The position numbers were made by a program, and so were the translations under genes. Below are positions 1-5,260 of a DNA stretch of 5,746 bases, in pieces; the first letter of the stretch is position 1, and the number at the start of each line of letters is the position of its first letter. This DNA is from Caulobacteraceae bacterium. GTDB taxonomy: Bacteria > Pseudomonadota > Alphaproteobacteria > Caulobacterales > Caulobacteraceae. The stretch is taken from the NCBI GenBank assembly GCA_947484535.1, contig CANKPO010000102.1, positions 1 to 5,746 on the forward strand. The letters run 5' to 3'. The notes beneath the pieces are model-generated. The model ran no database searches and was not told where the DNA came from. It worked only from the letters and a program-made list of their open reading frames with translations.

Positions 1-722
1 AATCCATCGATACCTTGGTGAAGCTACTGCCCTTCTATGCGGTGTCTTTTCCGGTGGGCATCTGTGTCATGGCCGTCTTTGCCTGCGCCGTATTCCGCAT
101 CGTGCTGGGCCGTCCCGGCGGCGTTGTGGCCCATCTGGCCCTTGGCGAAGATGAGTTCCGTCTAATGGCCGTGACCCTAGCGGTCAGCCTGTTGATGATG
201 GTCGCCATGTTCGGCATTGCCCTTGTCATCGGCATGATTGTCGGCATTGCGACCGCTGTGGCGCCGCCGCTGGCACCCTTGCTGGGCACGGTTGGTGGAC
301 TGGCAGCCTTTGCAGGCATGCTTTGGGTGGCGGTGCGCCTGTCGCTCTGCGGTCCCATGACCTTTGCTGAGCGCCGGATCGTCGTGTTTCGCGCCTGGTC
401 GGTAACCCGCAACCATTTTTGGCAGCTGTTCGGCGCCTACATCCTAGCCTTCGTGATGGGCATTGTTGCGGCCTTGATGGCCTATATTGTCTTTGTCGCC
501 TTGGCCGGGGTCGGCATGACCGCTCTGGGAGGCTCATTGGCCGATGTGGGCCAGCTGTTCCGGCCAGACTTCTCGTCCATCGGGGGCTTCTTCACGCCAG
601 CCATGATCCTCTATCAGCTGTTCGGCGCGGCCATCACGGCGATCTATTACGCCGTCGTGCTGGCCCCACAGGCGATGGCCTATGCCGCTCTGGTCGACTA
701 TCACGGCGATCCAGAGGGCTAG
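1..722 (+). CDS. Polytopic inner-membrane protein of unknown function, 3' part only
   Basis: The frame is open from the first full codon (position 3) to a TAG at 720-722, so the true start probably lies left of the window. A TTG at 15 would give 235 residues, but no ribosome binding site can be judged there. Numbering from that TTG, strongly hydrophobic segments lie at about 8-30, 51-80, 86-106, 136-168 and 192-226. This indicates an integral membrane protein with about five visible spans. Between the third and fourth spans lies a basic, conserved-looking stretch (about 108-140) containing RLSLCGPMTFAERR and an AWSVTRNHFWQL segment. I recall this pattern (R-L-S-L..P..TF..RR....W..T..HFW.L) from hypothetical membrane proteins of Alphaproteobacteria, some annotated as having a glycerophosphodiester phosphodiesterase-type membrane domain; that link is from memory and weak. 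No catalytic motif is visible. It converges with the GST gene, with 15 bp between the two stop codons. Coding is confident; function is unknown. Confidence 0.85.
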   Translation, partial: SIDTLVKLLPFYAVSFPVGICVMAVFACAVFRIVLGRPGGVVAHLALGEDEFRLMAVTLAVSLLMMVAMFGIALVIGMIVGIATAVAPPLAPLLGTVGGLAAFAGMLWVAVRLSLCGPMTFAERRIVVFRAWSVTRNHFWQLFGAYILAFVMGIVAALMAYIVFVALAGVGMTALGGSLADVGQLFRPDFSSIGGFFTPAMILYQLFGAAITAIYYAVVLAPQAMAYAALVDYHGDPEG

Positions 723-741
723 ACGGTTCGGTAAGGTCTAG
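719..741. other. Small inverted repeat holding both convergent stop codons
   Basis: CTAGAC (719-724) and GTCTAG (736-741) form a perfect 6-bp inverted repeat with an 11-nt loop. The TAG stop of the membrane-protein gene (720-722) lies in the left arm, and the TAG stop of the minus-strand GST gene (plus positions 738-740) lies in the right arm. No T-run follows on either strand, so it is at best a weak bidirectional termination or mRNA 3'-end structure. Six base pairs could arise by chance. Confidence 0.3.
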
Positions 742-1349
742 GCGGCGGCGCTCGGACGCGCCGTGACGCGGGCATGCCAATCGCGCAGGCGCTTGGCTTC
801 AGCTGGCATAGGCAAACCAATCCAATCGGCGAAGTCGACCGTGGTCAGGGCGGCAATGTCAGCCATGGTGTAGCTATGGCCATGGATGAAGTCGTGACCT
901 TCCAATTCCCGGTCCATCCACAACATGGCGCGGGCCACGGCCTCGCGGTTGGACTCGCCGAAATCCTTGAACTGGGTCAAGAGCTTGGCCGTATAGGGAT
1001 GGGCGTGACGCCAGAAATTGCCGACCGGGTTCATCAGTTGAAACTCAACCCGGCGGATGGCCATATCGATCTTGGCGACCTCGAGCGGAGTGGTGCCAAA
1101 TAGCGGCTTTTCGGGGTGGATGCCCTCCAGATATCGGCAGATCGAGATGGTCTCAGTGATGATATCGCCATCATCTAGCTCCAAGACCGGGATCTGACCG
1201 AGCGAGTTCTTGGCAACAAAATCGTCGGCCTTGTGCTCGCGCTGCATCATATTGACGAGGGTCTCGGGCAGGTCGATGCCCTTCTCCGCAAGAAAAATCC
1301 GCACGCGGCGCGGATTGGGAGCAGGGTTCGGGGCACCATAGAGCTTCAT
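738..1349 (-). CDS. Glutathione S-transferase family protein
   Basis: The 203-residue product has the length and layout of a cytosolic GST. An N-terminal thioredoxin-like domain (about 1-78) begins MKLYGAPNPAPNPRRVR and contains the cis-proline motif IPVL (Pro54), which contacts glutathione. It is followed by GDIITETISI, where Glu66-Thr67 takes the place of the usual Glu-Ser that binds the gamma-glutamyl group. The all-helical C-terminal domain (about 88-203) carries the N-capping box T161-M-A-D164 and ends with the RLRDWHARVTARPS pattern typical of the family. The usual catalytic Ser, Cys or Tyr at the start of helix 1 is not obvious (Asn and Pro occupy the region; Tyr4 is nearby), so transferase activity is uncertain. 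Expected role: glutathione conjugation or peroxide/xenobiotic detoxification in the cytoplasm; the substrate is unknown. The ATG at 1347-1349 was chosen over an in-frame ATG at 1404-1406 because it has a good ribosome binding site and matches family N-termini. Repeats fill the gap upstream, so it is probably transcribed separately from uvrA. Confidence 0.9.
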   Translation of the reverse strand: MKLYGAPNPAPNPRRVRIFLAEKGIDLPETLVNMMQREHKADDFVAKNSLGQIPVLELDDGDIITETISICRYLEGIHPEKPLFGTTPLEVAKIDMAIRRVEFQLMNPVGNFWRHAHPYTAKLLTQFKDFGESNREAVARAMLWMDRELEGHDFIHGHSYTMADIAALTTVDFADWIGLPMPAEAKRLRDWHARVTARPSAAA

Positions 1350-1355
1350 GTTCGT

Positions 1356-1362
1356 TTCCTCT
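1356..1362 (-). promoter_or_regulatory. Ribosome binding site deciding the GST start
   Basis: On the minus strand the sequence AAAGAGGAAACGAAC lies directly before ATG. The purine-rich AGAGGAA core is 6 nt from the start codon (8 nt from AGAGG), a usable Shine-Dalgarno distance. It supports initiation at 1349 and not at the upstream in-frame ATG at 1406, whose extra 19 residues (rich in Pro, Arg and Lys) look unlike any GST N-terminus. Confidence 0.65.
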
Positions 1363-1400
1363 TTGTCGGGTGGGGGCATCCTCGGGGGTCGCGTGAGGAA

Positions 1401-1520
1401 AAACAAGGCCCCCTTCGTCGCTTCGCACCACTTCCCCCAGAGGGGGAAGATTTAGTGCTTATGATCTTCCCCCTCTGGGGGAAGTACCGGTGCAGCCGGG
1501 GTAGGGGGTGTTCATCCACT
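1401..1520. repeat. Family-1 palindromic repeat, copy A (head + 100-bp core + tail)
   Basis: Layout: head AAACAAGG (1401-1408), core 1409-1508 and tail ending TTCATCCACT (1511-1520). The core starts CCCCCTTCGTCGC and ends CCGGGGTAGGGGG. It contains two mini-hairpins, CTTCCCCC-AGA-GGGGGAAG (1431-1449) and CTTCCCCC-TCT-GGGGGAAG (1466-1484). These are also complementary to each other, so the element can fold as two short hairpins or as one long one closed by CCCCCT/AGGGGG. In this copy GCACC (1425-1429) faces GGTGC (1489-1493), where the other two copies have GCGCC facing GGCGC. It lies 52 bp upstream of the GST start. Similar intergenic palindromes are, from memory, common in alphaproteobacterial genomes. 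Confidence 0.9.
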
Positions 1521-1530
1521 GCCCCATCCC

Positions 1531-1630
1531 GCGTCATTGCGAGCGTAGCGAAGCAACCGAGGGTACTGACACAGACCTGAATTGATGTTGCCCTGGATTA
1601 CTTTGGCGCGATGCGCCTCGCAATGATGCG
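1531..1630. repeat. TCATTGCGAG-type inverted-repeat element
   Basis: The left end contains TCATTGCGAG (1534-1543) followed by CGTAGCGAAGCAA. The right end contains CTCGCAATGA (1617-1626), a perfect 10-bp inverted match, and CCCTGGATTACTTTGG just inside it resembles the inner part of the other arm. I recall a widespread proteobacterial intergenic repeat beginning CGTCATTGCGAGCG and containing AGCAATCCAGG; this looks like a somewhat decayed copy. It sits between family-1 copies A and B with only 10 and 5 bp of spacing. No ORF or transposase signal lies inside. Confidence 0.75.
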
Positions 1631-1635
1631 GAAAA

Positions 1636-1751
1636 AAACAAGGCCCCCTTCGTCGCTTCGCGCCACTTCCCCCAGAGGGGGAAGATCACGGACGGTAAAT
1701 CTTCCCCCTTTGGGGGAAGTACCGGCGCAGCCGGGGTAGGGGGTCTTGTTT
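1636..1751. repeat. Family-1 palindromic repeat, copy B, with 14-bp terminal inverted repeats
   Basis: The core is 1644-1743, 100 bp, differing from copy A mainly in the central loop (about 1686-1697). The ends form a longer inverted repeat than in the other copies: AAACAAGGCCCCCT (1636-1649) against AGGGGGTCTTGTTT (1738-1751), 13 of 14 positions matching. GCGCC (1660-1664) pairs with GGCGC (1724-1728). The right mini-hairpin loop is TTT instead of TCT, which changes one long-range G-C pair to a G-T wobble. Read on the minus strand, the element ends in a G-rich stem followed by CCTTGTTTTTTT (plus 1632-1643), which resembles an intrinsic terminator. It runs directly into the family-2 element. 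Confidence 0.9.
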
Positions 1752-1853
1752 AAAAAACAAGTAAGGCCCTCACCCCACCCTCTCCCACAGGGAGAGGGCT
1801 AAGAAAGAACGGATAAGCCCTCGCCCCCCTTGGGGGAGAGGGTGGGGTGAGGG
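1752..1853 (-). terminator. Probable intrinsic terminator of uvrA
   Basis: Transcription leaving uvrA on the minus strand meets, about 40 nt after the TAA, a perfect 20-bp GC-rich stem (1853-1834 with 1786-1767), then CCTTACTTG and a run of six T (1752-1757). The T-run is about 9 nt beyond the stem, farther than in a classical terminator. A second hairpin with a seven-T run (1632-1638, copy B) lies farther downstream as a possible backup. Inferred from sequence only; the palindrome may instead act as an mRNA 3'-end stabiliser. Confidence 0.5.
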
Positions 1854-1866
1854 GGATACATCCACT
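1755..1866. repeat. Family-2 C/G-rich palindromic repeat, complete copy
   Basis: Layout: head AAACAAG (1755-1761), left arm 1767-1800, right arm about 1816-1855 and tail TACATCCACT (1857-1866). The arms share a perfect 20-bp inverted repeat (1767-1786 with 1834-1853; left arm begins CCCTCACCCC). A second pairing, GAGGGCT (1794-1800) with AGCCCTC (1816-1822), closes the centre. Each arm also folds on its own, for example CCCTCTCCC-ACA-GGGAGAGGG (1778-1798). The CCCTCACCCC...GGTGAGGG type is, from memory, a very common intergenic repeat in Proteobacteria. It lies 29 bp past the uvrA stop codon. Confidence 0.88.
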
Positions 1867-1895
1867 GACCCCACCCCATTCCCCCGCGCTTCATC

Positions 1896-4802
1896 TTACT
1901 TCTTCTTAGACGTCAGGGCCTTGGCCCGAGCCTTTCGGCGTACCTCATGGCGTTCCAACACCTCAGCGAGATATTTGCCGGTCCAGCTGTCCTTGGACTT
2001 GGCCACATCTTCGGGGGTGCCGGTGGCTACGATCAGGCCGCCGCCGTCGCCGCCTTCGGGGCCGAAATCGACCAGCCAGTCGGCGGTCTTGATGACGTCG
2101 AGATTATGCTCGATGACCACAACCGTATTGCCCTGATCGACCAGTTCGTGCAGCACCTCGAGCAGTTTTTTGGTGTCTTCGAAATGCAGACCTGTGGTCG
2201 GCTCATCAAGGATATAGAGCGTCTTGCCGGTCGCCCGGCGCGACAGTTCCTTGGATAGCTTAACCCGCTGGGCCTCGCCGCCGGACAGGGTGGTAGCCGA
2301 TTGGCCGACCTTGACATAGGACAGACCGACCCGCTTCAGTGTCTCCATCTTGTCGCGCACCGACGGCACGGCCTTGAAGAAGGCGGCGGACTCTTCGACC
2401 GTCATGTCCAGAATGTCAGCGATGGATTGGCCCTTGAACAGGATCTCCAGCGTCTCGCGATTGTAGCGGCGGCCCTTACAGATGTCGCAGGTGACATAGA
2501 CGTCGGGCAGGAAGTGCATCTCGATCTTGATCAGACCATCGCCCTGACAGGCCTCGCAGCGCCCGCCCTTGACGTTGAAGCTGAACCGGCCCGGGCCATA
2601 GCCGCGCACCTTGGATTCCGGAAGCTGAGCGAACCAGTCGCGGATCGGTTGAAAGGCCCCGGTATAGGTCGCTGGGTTCGAGCGCGGCGTGCGGCCAATC
2701 GGGGACTGGTCAATATCGATGATCTTATCAAAATGCTCCAGACCCTCGATCCGGTCATGGGCGGCGGGGCCTTCGCTGGCATTGTTGATGCGGCGCGCGG
2801 CGGCCTTGTAGAGGGTCTCGATGGTGAAGGTCGATTTGCCGCTGCCCGACACGCCGGTGATGCAGGTAAAGACGCCAACCGGAATTTCGCCGGTAATGTT
2901 GCGCAGATTATTGCCTCGCGCGCCGGTGACCTTGAGCATCTTTTTGCGATTGATCGGACGGCGACCATCGGGGACGGCAATTTCCCGCGCGCCGGTCAGG
3001 TATTGGCCGGTCAGGCTGCTGGCATTGGCCATGATATCGTCTGGCGTGCCCTCGGCAACGATATGACCGCCATGGATGCCCGCCGCTGGCCCCATATCGA
3101 TGACGTGATCGGCGGTGAGGATGGCCTCCTCATCATGCTCGACGACCAACACCGAATTGCCCAGATCGCGCAGACCCCTCAGGCTTTGCAAGAGGCGGGT
3201 ATTGTCCCGCTGGTGTAGGCCAATGGACGGCTCATCCAGCACATAGAGCACGCCCGTCAGGCCCGATCCGATCTGGCTGGCCAAGCGGATGCGCTGGCTC
3301 TCACCGCCCGACAGGGTGCCCGAGGCGCGCGATAGGTTCAGATAGTCCAGCCCGACATCGACGAGGAACCGCAGGCGGTCATTGATCTCTTTCAAGATCC
3401 GCCGCGCAATCTCCATCTGTTTGGGCGTCAGTTGGCCCTCGAGTGATTCAAACCATTCCTGCGCCTTGCGGATGGGCAGTTCGGAAACCTCGCCGACATG
3501 CTTGCCCGCGATCTTCACCGCCTTGGCCTCGGGCTTGAGGCGATAGCCGTCGCAGGCCTCGCAAGGGGTGTCAGACTGATAGCGAGAGAGCTCTTCACGC
3601 ACCCAGGCGCTGTCGGTCTCGCGCCAGCGCCGTTCCATATTGGTCACCACCCCTTCGAAGGGCTTAGTCACATCATAGCGGCGTGCGCCATCATCATAGG
3701 CGAACTTGATCTTGGTCGAGCCGGTTCCAGCCAGAATGACCTTCTTGGCCTCGGGCGGAAGTTCGCGCCAAGGCCTGTCCATCGAGAAGCCATAGTGCAG
3801 GGCCAGCGCCTGCAGGGTCTGGGTATAGAAGGGCGAGGGGCTCTTGGCCCAGGGCGCGATGGCCCCGTGGTGCAGGTCCTTATCGGGATCAGGAATGACC
3901 AGTTCGGCATCAAAGGTCAGCTTGACCCCAAGTCCGTCGCAAGCCGGGCAGGCGCCGAATGGATTGTTGAACGAAAAGAGCCGTGGCTCGATCTCGCTGA
4001 TGGTGAAGCCACTGACCGGGCAGGCAAATTTCTGTGAGAACAGCAGCCGCTGCGGCTCCTTCGCGCCGGGCTCAATATCGGCCCATTCAGCCACGGCAAT
4101 GCCGTCGGCCAGACGCAGGGCGGTCTCCAACGAGTCTGCCAGCCGCTGTTCTTGGCCGCTCTTGACGACGATCCGATCCACCACGACGTCGATATCGTGT
4201 TTGAACTTCTTGTCGAGAACCGGGGCCTCTTCGATGGGATAGAATTCCCCGTCGATCTTGAGGCGCTGAAAGCCTTGGCGCTGGAGATCGGCGATCTCCT
4301 TGCGATATTCGCCCTTACGGCCCCGCACCATCGGGGCGAGCAGCAACAGGCGCGTGCCCTCGGGCAGGCCGACGATCTTGTCGACCATCATGCTGACGGT
4401 CTGGCTCTCGATAGGCAGGCCCGTGACCGGGGAATAGGGCGTTCCGACCCGCGCCCAGAGCAGGCGCATATAGTCGTGAATCTCCGTCACCGTGCCGACG
4501 GTCGAGCGCGGGTTCTTGGAGGTGGTCTTTTGCTCGATCGAGATGGCGGGGGACAGGCCCTCGATCAGGTCCACATCCGGCTTGCCCATCAGTTCCAGAA
4601 ATTGCCGGGCATAGGCCGACAGGCTCTCGACATAGCGGCGCTGACCCTCGGCATAGATGGTGTCAAAGGCCAGCGAGCTCTTGCCCGACCCCGACAGCCC
4701 GGTCAGCACCACAAGCTGGCCCCGAGGAATGTCGACATTGACGTCTTTGAGATTGTGCTCGCGGGCACCGCGCACGCGGATGAAATGACTTGGATCAGAC
4801 AT
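1896..4802 (-). CDS. uvrA: UvrA, excinuclease ABC subunit A (DNA damage recognition ATPase)
   Basis: The 968-residue product is full length (E. coli UvrA has 940). UvrA dimers with UvrB scan DNA for bulky lesions in nucleotide excision repair, in the cytoplasm on DNA. Two ABC ATPase halves are visible: Walker A GLSGSGKS (35-42), signature LSGGESQR (497-504) and Walker [10 protein letters not shown] (518-526); then Walker A GVSGSGKS (650-657), signature LSGGEAQR (839-846), Walker [13 protein letters not shown] (862-873) and H-loop His899. The C-terminal zinc finger is intact (C749, C752, C772, C775). The first finger has C261-P-V-S264 with C285 and C288, so one usual Cys is Ser. A further CxxC is at 414-417, and the C-terminus is basic (residues 951-968). 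The ATG at 4800-4802 fits family N-termini ([11 protein letters not shown]) and has a weak GAGAG ribosome binding site (4809-4813). A LexA-type box lies 77 bp upstream, so SOS induction is likely. Identification is certain. Confidence 0.99.
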   Translation of the reverse strand: MSDPSHFIRVRGAREHNLKDVNVDIPRGQLVVLTGLSGSGKSSLAFDTIYAEGQRRYVESLSAYARQFLELMGKPDVDLIEGLSPAISIEQKTTSKNPRSTVGTVTEIHDYMRLLWARVGTPYSPVTGLPIESQTVSMMVDKIVGLPEGTRLLLLAPMVRGRKGEYRKEIADLQRQGFQRLKIDGEFYPIEEAPVLDKKFKHDIDVVVDRIVVKSGQEQRLADSLETALRLADGIAVAEWADIEPGAKEPQRLLFSQKFACPVSGFTISEIEPRLFSFNNPFGACPACDGLGVKLTFDAELVIPDPDKDLHHGAIAPWAKSPSPFYTQTLQALALHYGFSMDRPWRELPPEAKKVILAGTGSTKIKFAYDDGARRYDVTKPFEGVVTNMERRWRETDSAWVREELSRYQSDTPCEACDGYRLKPEAKAVKIAGKHVGEVSELPIRKAQEWFESLEGQLTPKQMEIARRILKEINDRLRFLVDVGLDYLNLSRASGTLSGGESQRIRLASQIGSGLTGVLYVLDEPSIGLHQRDNTRLLQSLRGLRDLGNSVLVVEHDEEAILTADHVIDMGPAAGIHGGHIVAEGTPDDIMANASSLTGQYLTGAREIAVPDGRRPINRKKMLKVTGARGNNLRNITGEIPVGVFTCITGVSGSGKSTFTIETLYKAAARRINNASEGPAAHDRIEGLEHFDKIIDIDQSPIGRTPRSNPATYTGAFQPIRDWFAQLPESKVRGYGPGRFSFNVKGGRCEACQGDGLIKIEMHFLPDVYVTCDICKGRRYNRETLEILFKGQSIADILDMTVEESAAFFKAVPSVRDKMETLKRVGLSYVKVGQSATTLSGGEAQRVKLSKELSRRATGKTLYILDEPTTGLHFEDTKKLLEVLHELVDQGNTVVVIEHNLDVIKTADWLVDFGPEGGDGGGLIVATGTPEDVAKSKDSWTGKYLAEVLERHEVRRKARAKALTSKKK

Positions 4803-4847
4803 GAAAGGCTCTCGACAACCGCCCGAACATCGGCGGCTAAGCTGTTC

Positions 4848-4878
4848 TATCTAGTACGCGGAGTCGCTTGAACAGCAA
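4848..4878 (-). promoter_or_regulatory. Candidate uvrA promoter
   Basis: On the minus strand, TTGCTG (plus 4873-4878) could be the -35 element and TAGATA (plus 4848-4853) the -10, with a 19-bp spacer; shifting the -10 by one base (CTAGAT) gives 18 bp. Transcription would start near 4840 and leave a leader of roughly 40 nt. The -35 lies directly beside the LexA box, a placement that would allow repression. Neither hexamer is a strong match, so the exact elements are uncertain. Confidence 0.4.
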
Positions 4879-4893
4879 GAACATTGTGGGAAC
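4879..4893 (-). promoter_or_regulatory. LexA box (SOS operator) of uvrA
   Basis: The plus strand reads GAAC-ATTGTGG-GAAC, which on the coding strand is GTTC-N7-GTTC. This direct repeat with 7-bp spacing is the known LexA recognition sequence in Alphaproteobacteria, unlike the CTGT-N8-ACAG palindrome of E. coli. Both half-sites match exactly. The box is 77 bp upstream of the uvrA ATG and abuts the candidate -35. uvrA is an established SOS gene in several bacteria including, as I recall, Caulobacter. A further GAAC at 4870-4873, 5 bp away, adds a possible third half-site. Confidence 0.82.
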
Positions 4894-4910
4894 ATGGGTT
4901 TGGGGCGATT

Positions 4911-5020
4911 AAACAAGACCCCCTTCGTCGCTTCGCGCCACTTCCCCAGAGGGGGAAGATCTTAGACGGGAAAATCTTCCCCCTCTGGGGGAAGTACCGG
5001 CGCAGCCGGGGTAGGGGGGG
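4911..5020. repeat. Family-1 palindromic repeat, copy C
   Basis: Head AAACAAGA (4911-4918), core 4919-5018, with two extra G at the right end (to 5020). It has the same orientation as copies A and B. The left mini-hairpin has lost one C (CTTCCCCAGAGGGGGAAG) and the central loop is one base longer, so the core is still 100 bp. GCGCC and GGCGC are both present and can pair. It lies 18 bp upstream of the LexA box. Read on the minus strand it ends GGGGG-TCTTGTTTAA, so it could stop topA transcription before the uvrA promoter. Confidence 0.9.
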
Positions 5021-5029
5021 TTTTAAAGA

Positions 5030-5107
5030 AAACAAGGAAGACCTTAGCTCAAGCCCTTTCCCCCCCTTGAGGGGGGGAGGGTTGGGAGAGGGGGGTGTTC
5101 ATCCACT
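5030..5107. repeat. Family-2 repeat, truncated copy D (left arm lost)
   Basis: Head AAACAAGG (5030-5037) is followed after only about 13 bp by AAGCCCT (5051-5057) and a G-rich right arm (about 5070-5095), then tail TTCATCCACT (5098-5107). Against the complete copy, the C-rich left arm is missing while head, right arm and tail remain. A local hairpin of the CCCCCCC-TTGA-GGGGGGG kind (about 5060-5077) is still possible. It follows family-1 copy C in the same order and orientation as family 2 follows copy B. Confidence 0.75.
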
Positions 5108-5168
5108 CAACTCACCGCCGTGTCGGAGAAAGCAGTGGTCAGTGGGTCGCTCACGACCTGAGTGAATG

Positions 5169-5200
5169 GTTCTGGGTCCCCGCCTGCGCGGGGAACAAGG
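5169..5200. repeat. TCCCCGC/GCGGGGA hairpin element
   Basis: TCCCCGC (5177-5183), loop CTGC and GCGGGGA (5188-5194) form a perfect 7-bp stem, preceded by GTTCTGGG and followed by AACAAGG. GTTC (5169-5172) and GAAC (5193-5196) are also complementary. I recall CTGGGTCCCCGCC-type hairpins as dispersed intergenic repeats in Alphaproteobacteria. It lies 61 bp past the topA stop on the coding strand, but no T-run follows the stem, so a terminator role is unproven. Confidence 0.6.
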
Positions 5201-5208
5201 GAGAAGGG

Positions 5209-5235
5209 ATACAAGGCCCTCACCCAACCCTCTCC
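5209..5235. repeat. Family-2 left-arm fragment (copy E)
   Basis: ATACAAGG (5209-5216) resembles the AAACAAG head, and GGCCCTCACCC...CCCTCTCC (5215-5235) matches the left arm of the complete family-2 element, with CCCAACCC where that copy has CCCCACCC. No right arm follows; the sequence passes into a different repeat just before the topA stop. Its reverse complement resembles the G-rich arm of copy D (17 of 19 positions), so the two could still pair across about 110 bp. Confidence 0.6.
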
Positions 5236-5260
5236 TAACCTTATGCTTGTCGAAGGATTA
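5234..5260. repeat. Possible CTTGTCGAAGG-type repeat overlapping the topA stop
   Basis: The stretch CCTAACCTTATGC followed by TTGTCGAAGGATTA resembles a very common bacterial intergenic repeat that I recall as CCTCATCCTGAGCTTGTCGAAGGATGA. The right part, CTTGTCGAAGGAT, matches well; the left part has diverged. The TAA stop of topA (plus 5258-5260) lies at its right end. The resemblance is from memory. Confidence 0.4.

Noticed and set aside
1378..1406. Possible gst promoter using the repeat head: TTGTTT (minus strand, plus 1401-1406), 17-bp spacer, GAGGAT (plus 1378-1383)
   Set aside because: The spacing is ideal and the position fits, but each hexamer matches consensus at only three of six positions. 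It is too weak to annotate, although it would be notable if the repeat supplied a -35 element.
1233..1580. Small ORFs across the family-1 repeats (also 1346-1537, 4847-5035, 4884-5165) giving RRFAPLP...KIFPLWGKYR-like peptides
   Set aside because: The shared peptide comes only from translating the same palindromic repeat in different copies and on both strands. There is no ribosome binding site or conserved start, and the frames run into unrelated sequence.
1636..1751. Copy B as a MITE or insertion sequence with target-site duplication
   Set aside because: The 14-bp terminal inverted repeats are real, but no convincing target duplication is visible, flanking A-runs make one hard to judge, and copies A and C lack the right-hand terminal repeat. 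It is kept as a palindromic repeat only.
1399..1866. CRISPR array
   Set aside because: The repeats are self-complementary blocks of about 100 bp with near-identical interiors, not short repeats with unique spacers of even length, and no cas gene is present.
2301..3218. Long plus-strand ORF (305 codons) opposite uvrA, with similar ones at 3498-4037 and 4152-4871
   Set aside because: All three lie in exact antisense codon register to uvrA, where a stop needs a TTA, CTA or TCA codon in uvrA. These are rare in GC-rich genes, so long open frames are expected. The products have no recognisable domain.
4825..4847. Second LexA box from the GAAC at 4825 or the GTTC at 4844
   Set aside because: Neither has a same-orientation partner at 7-bp spacing.
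5145..5158. GGTCG-CTCA-CGACC hairpin in the topA-uvrA gap
   Set aside because: Only a 5-bp stem with no T-run. The stretch 5108-5168 otherwise shows no recognisable repeat, ORF or promoter.
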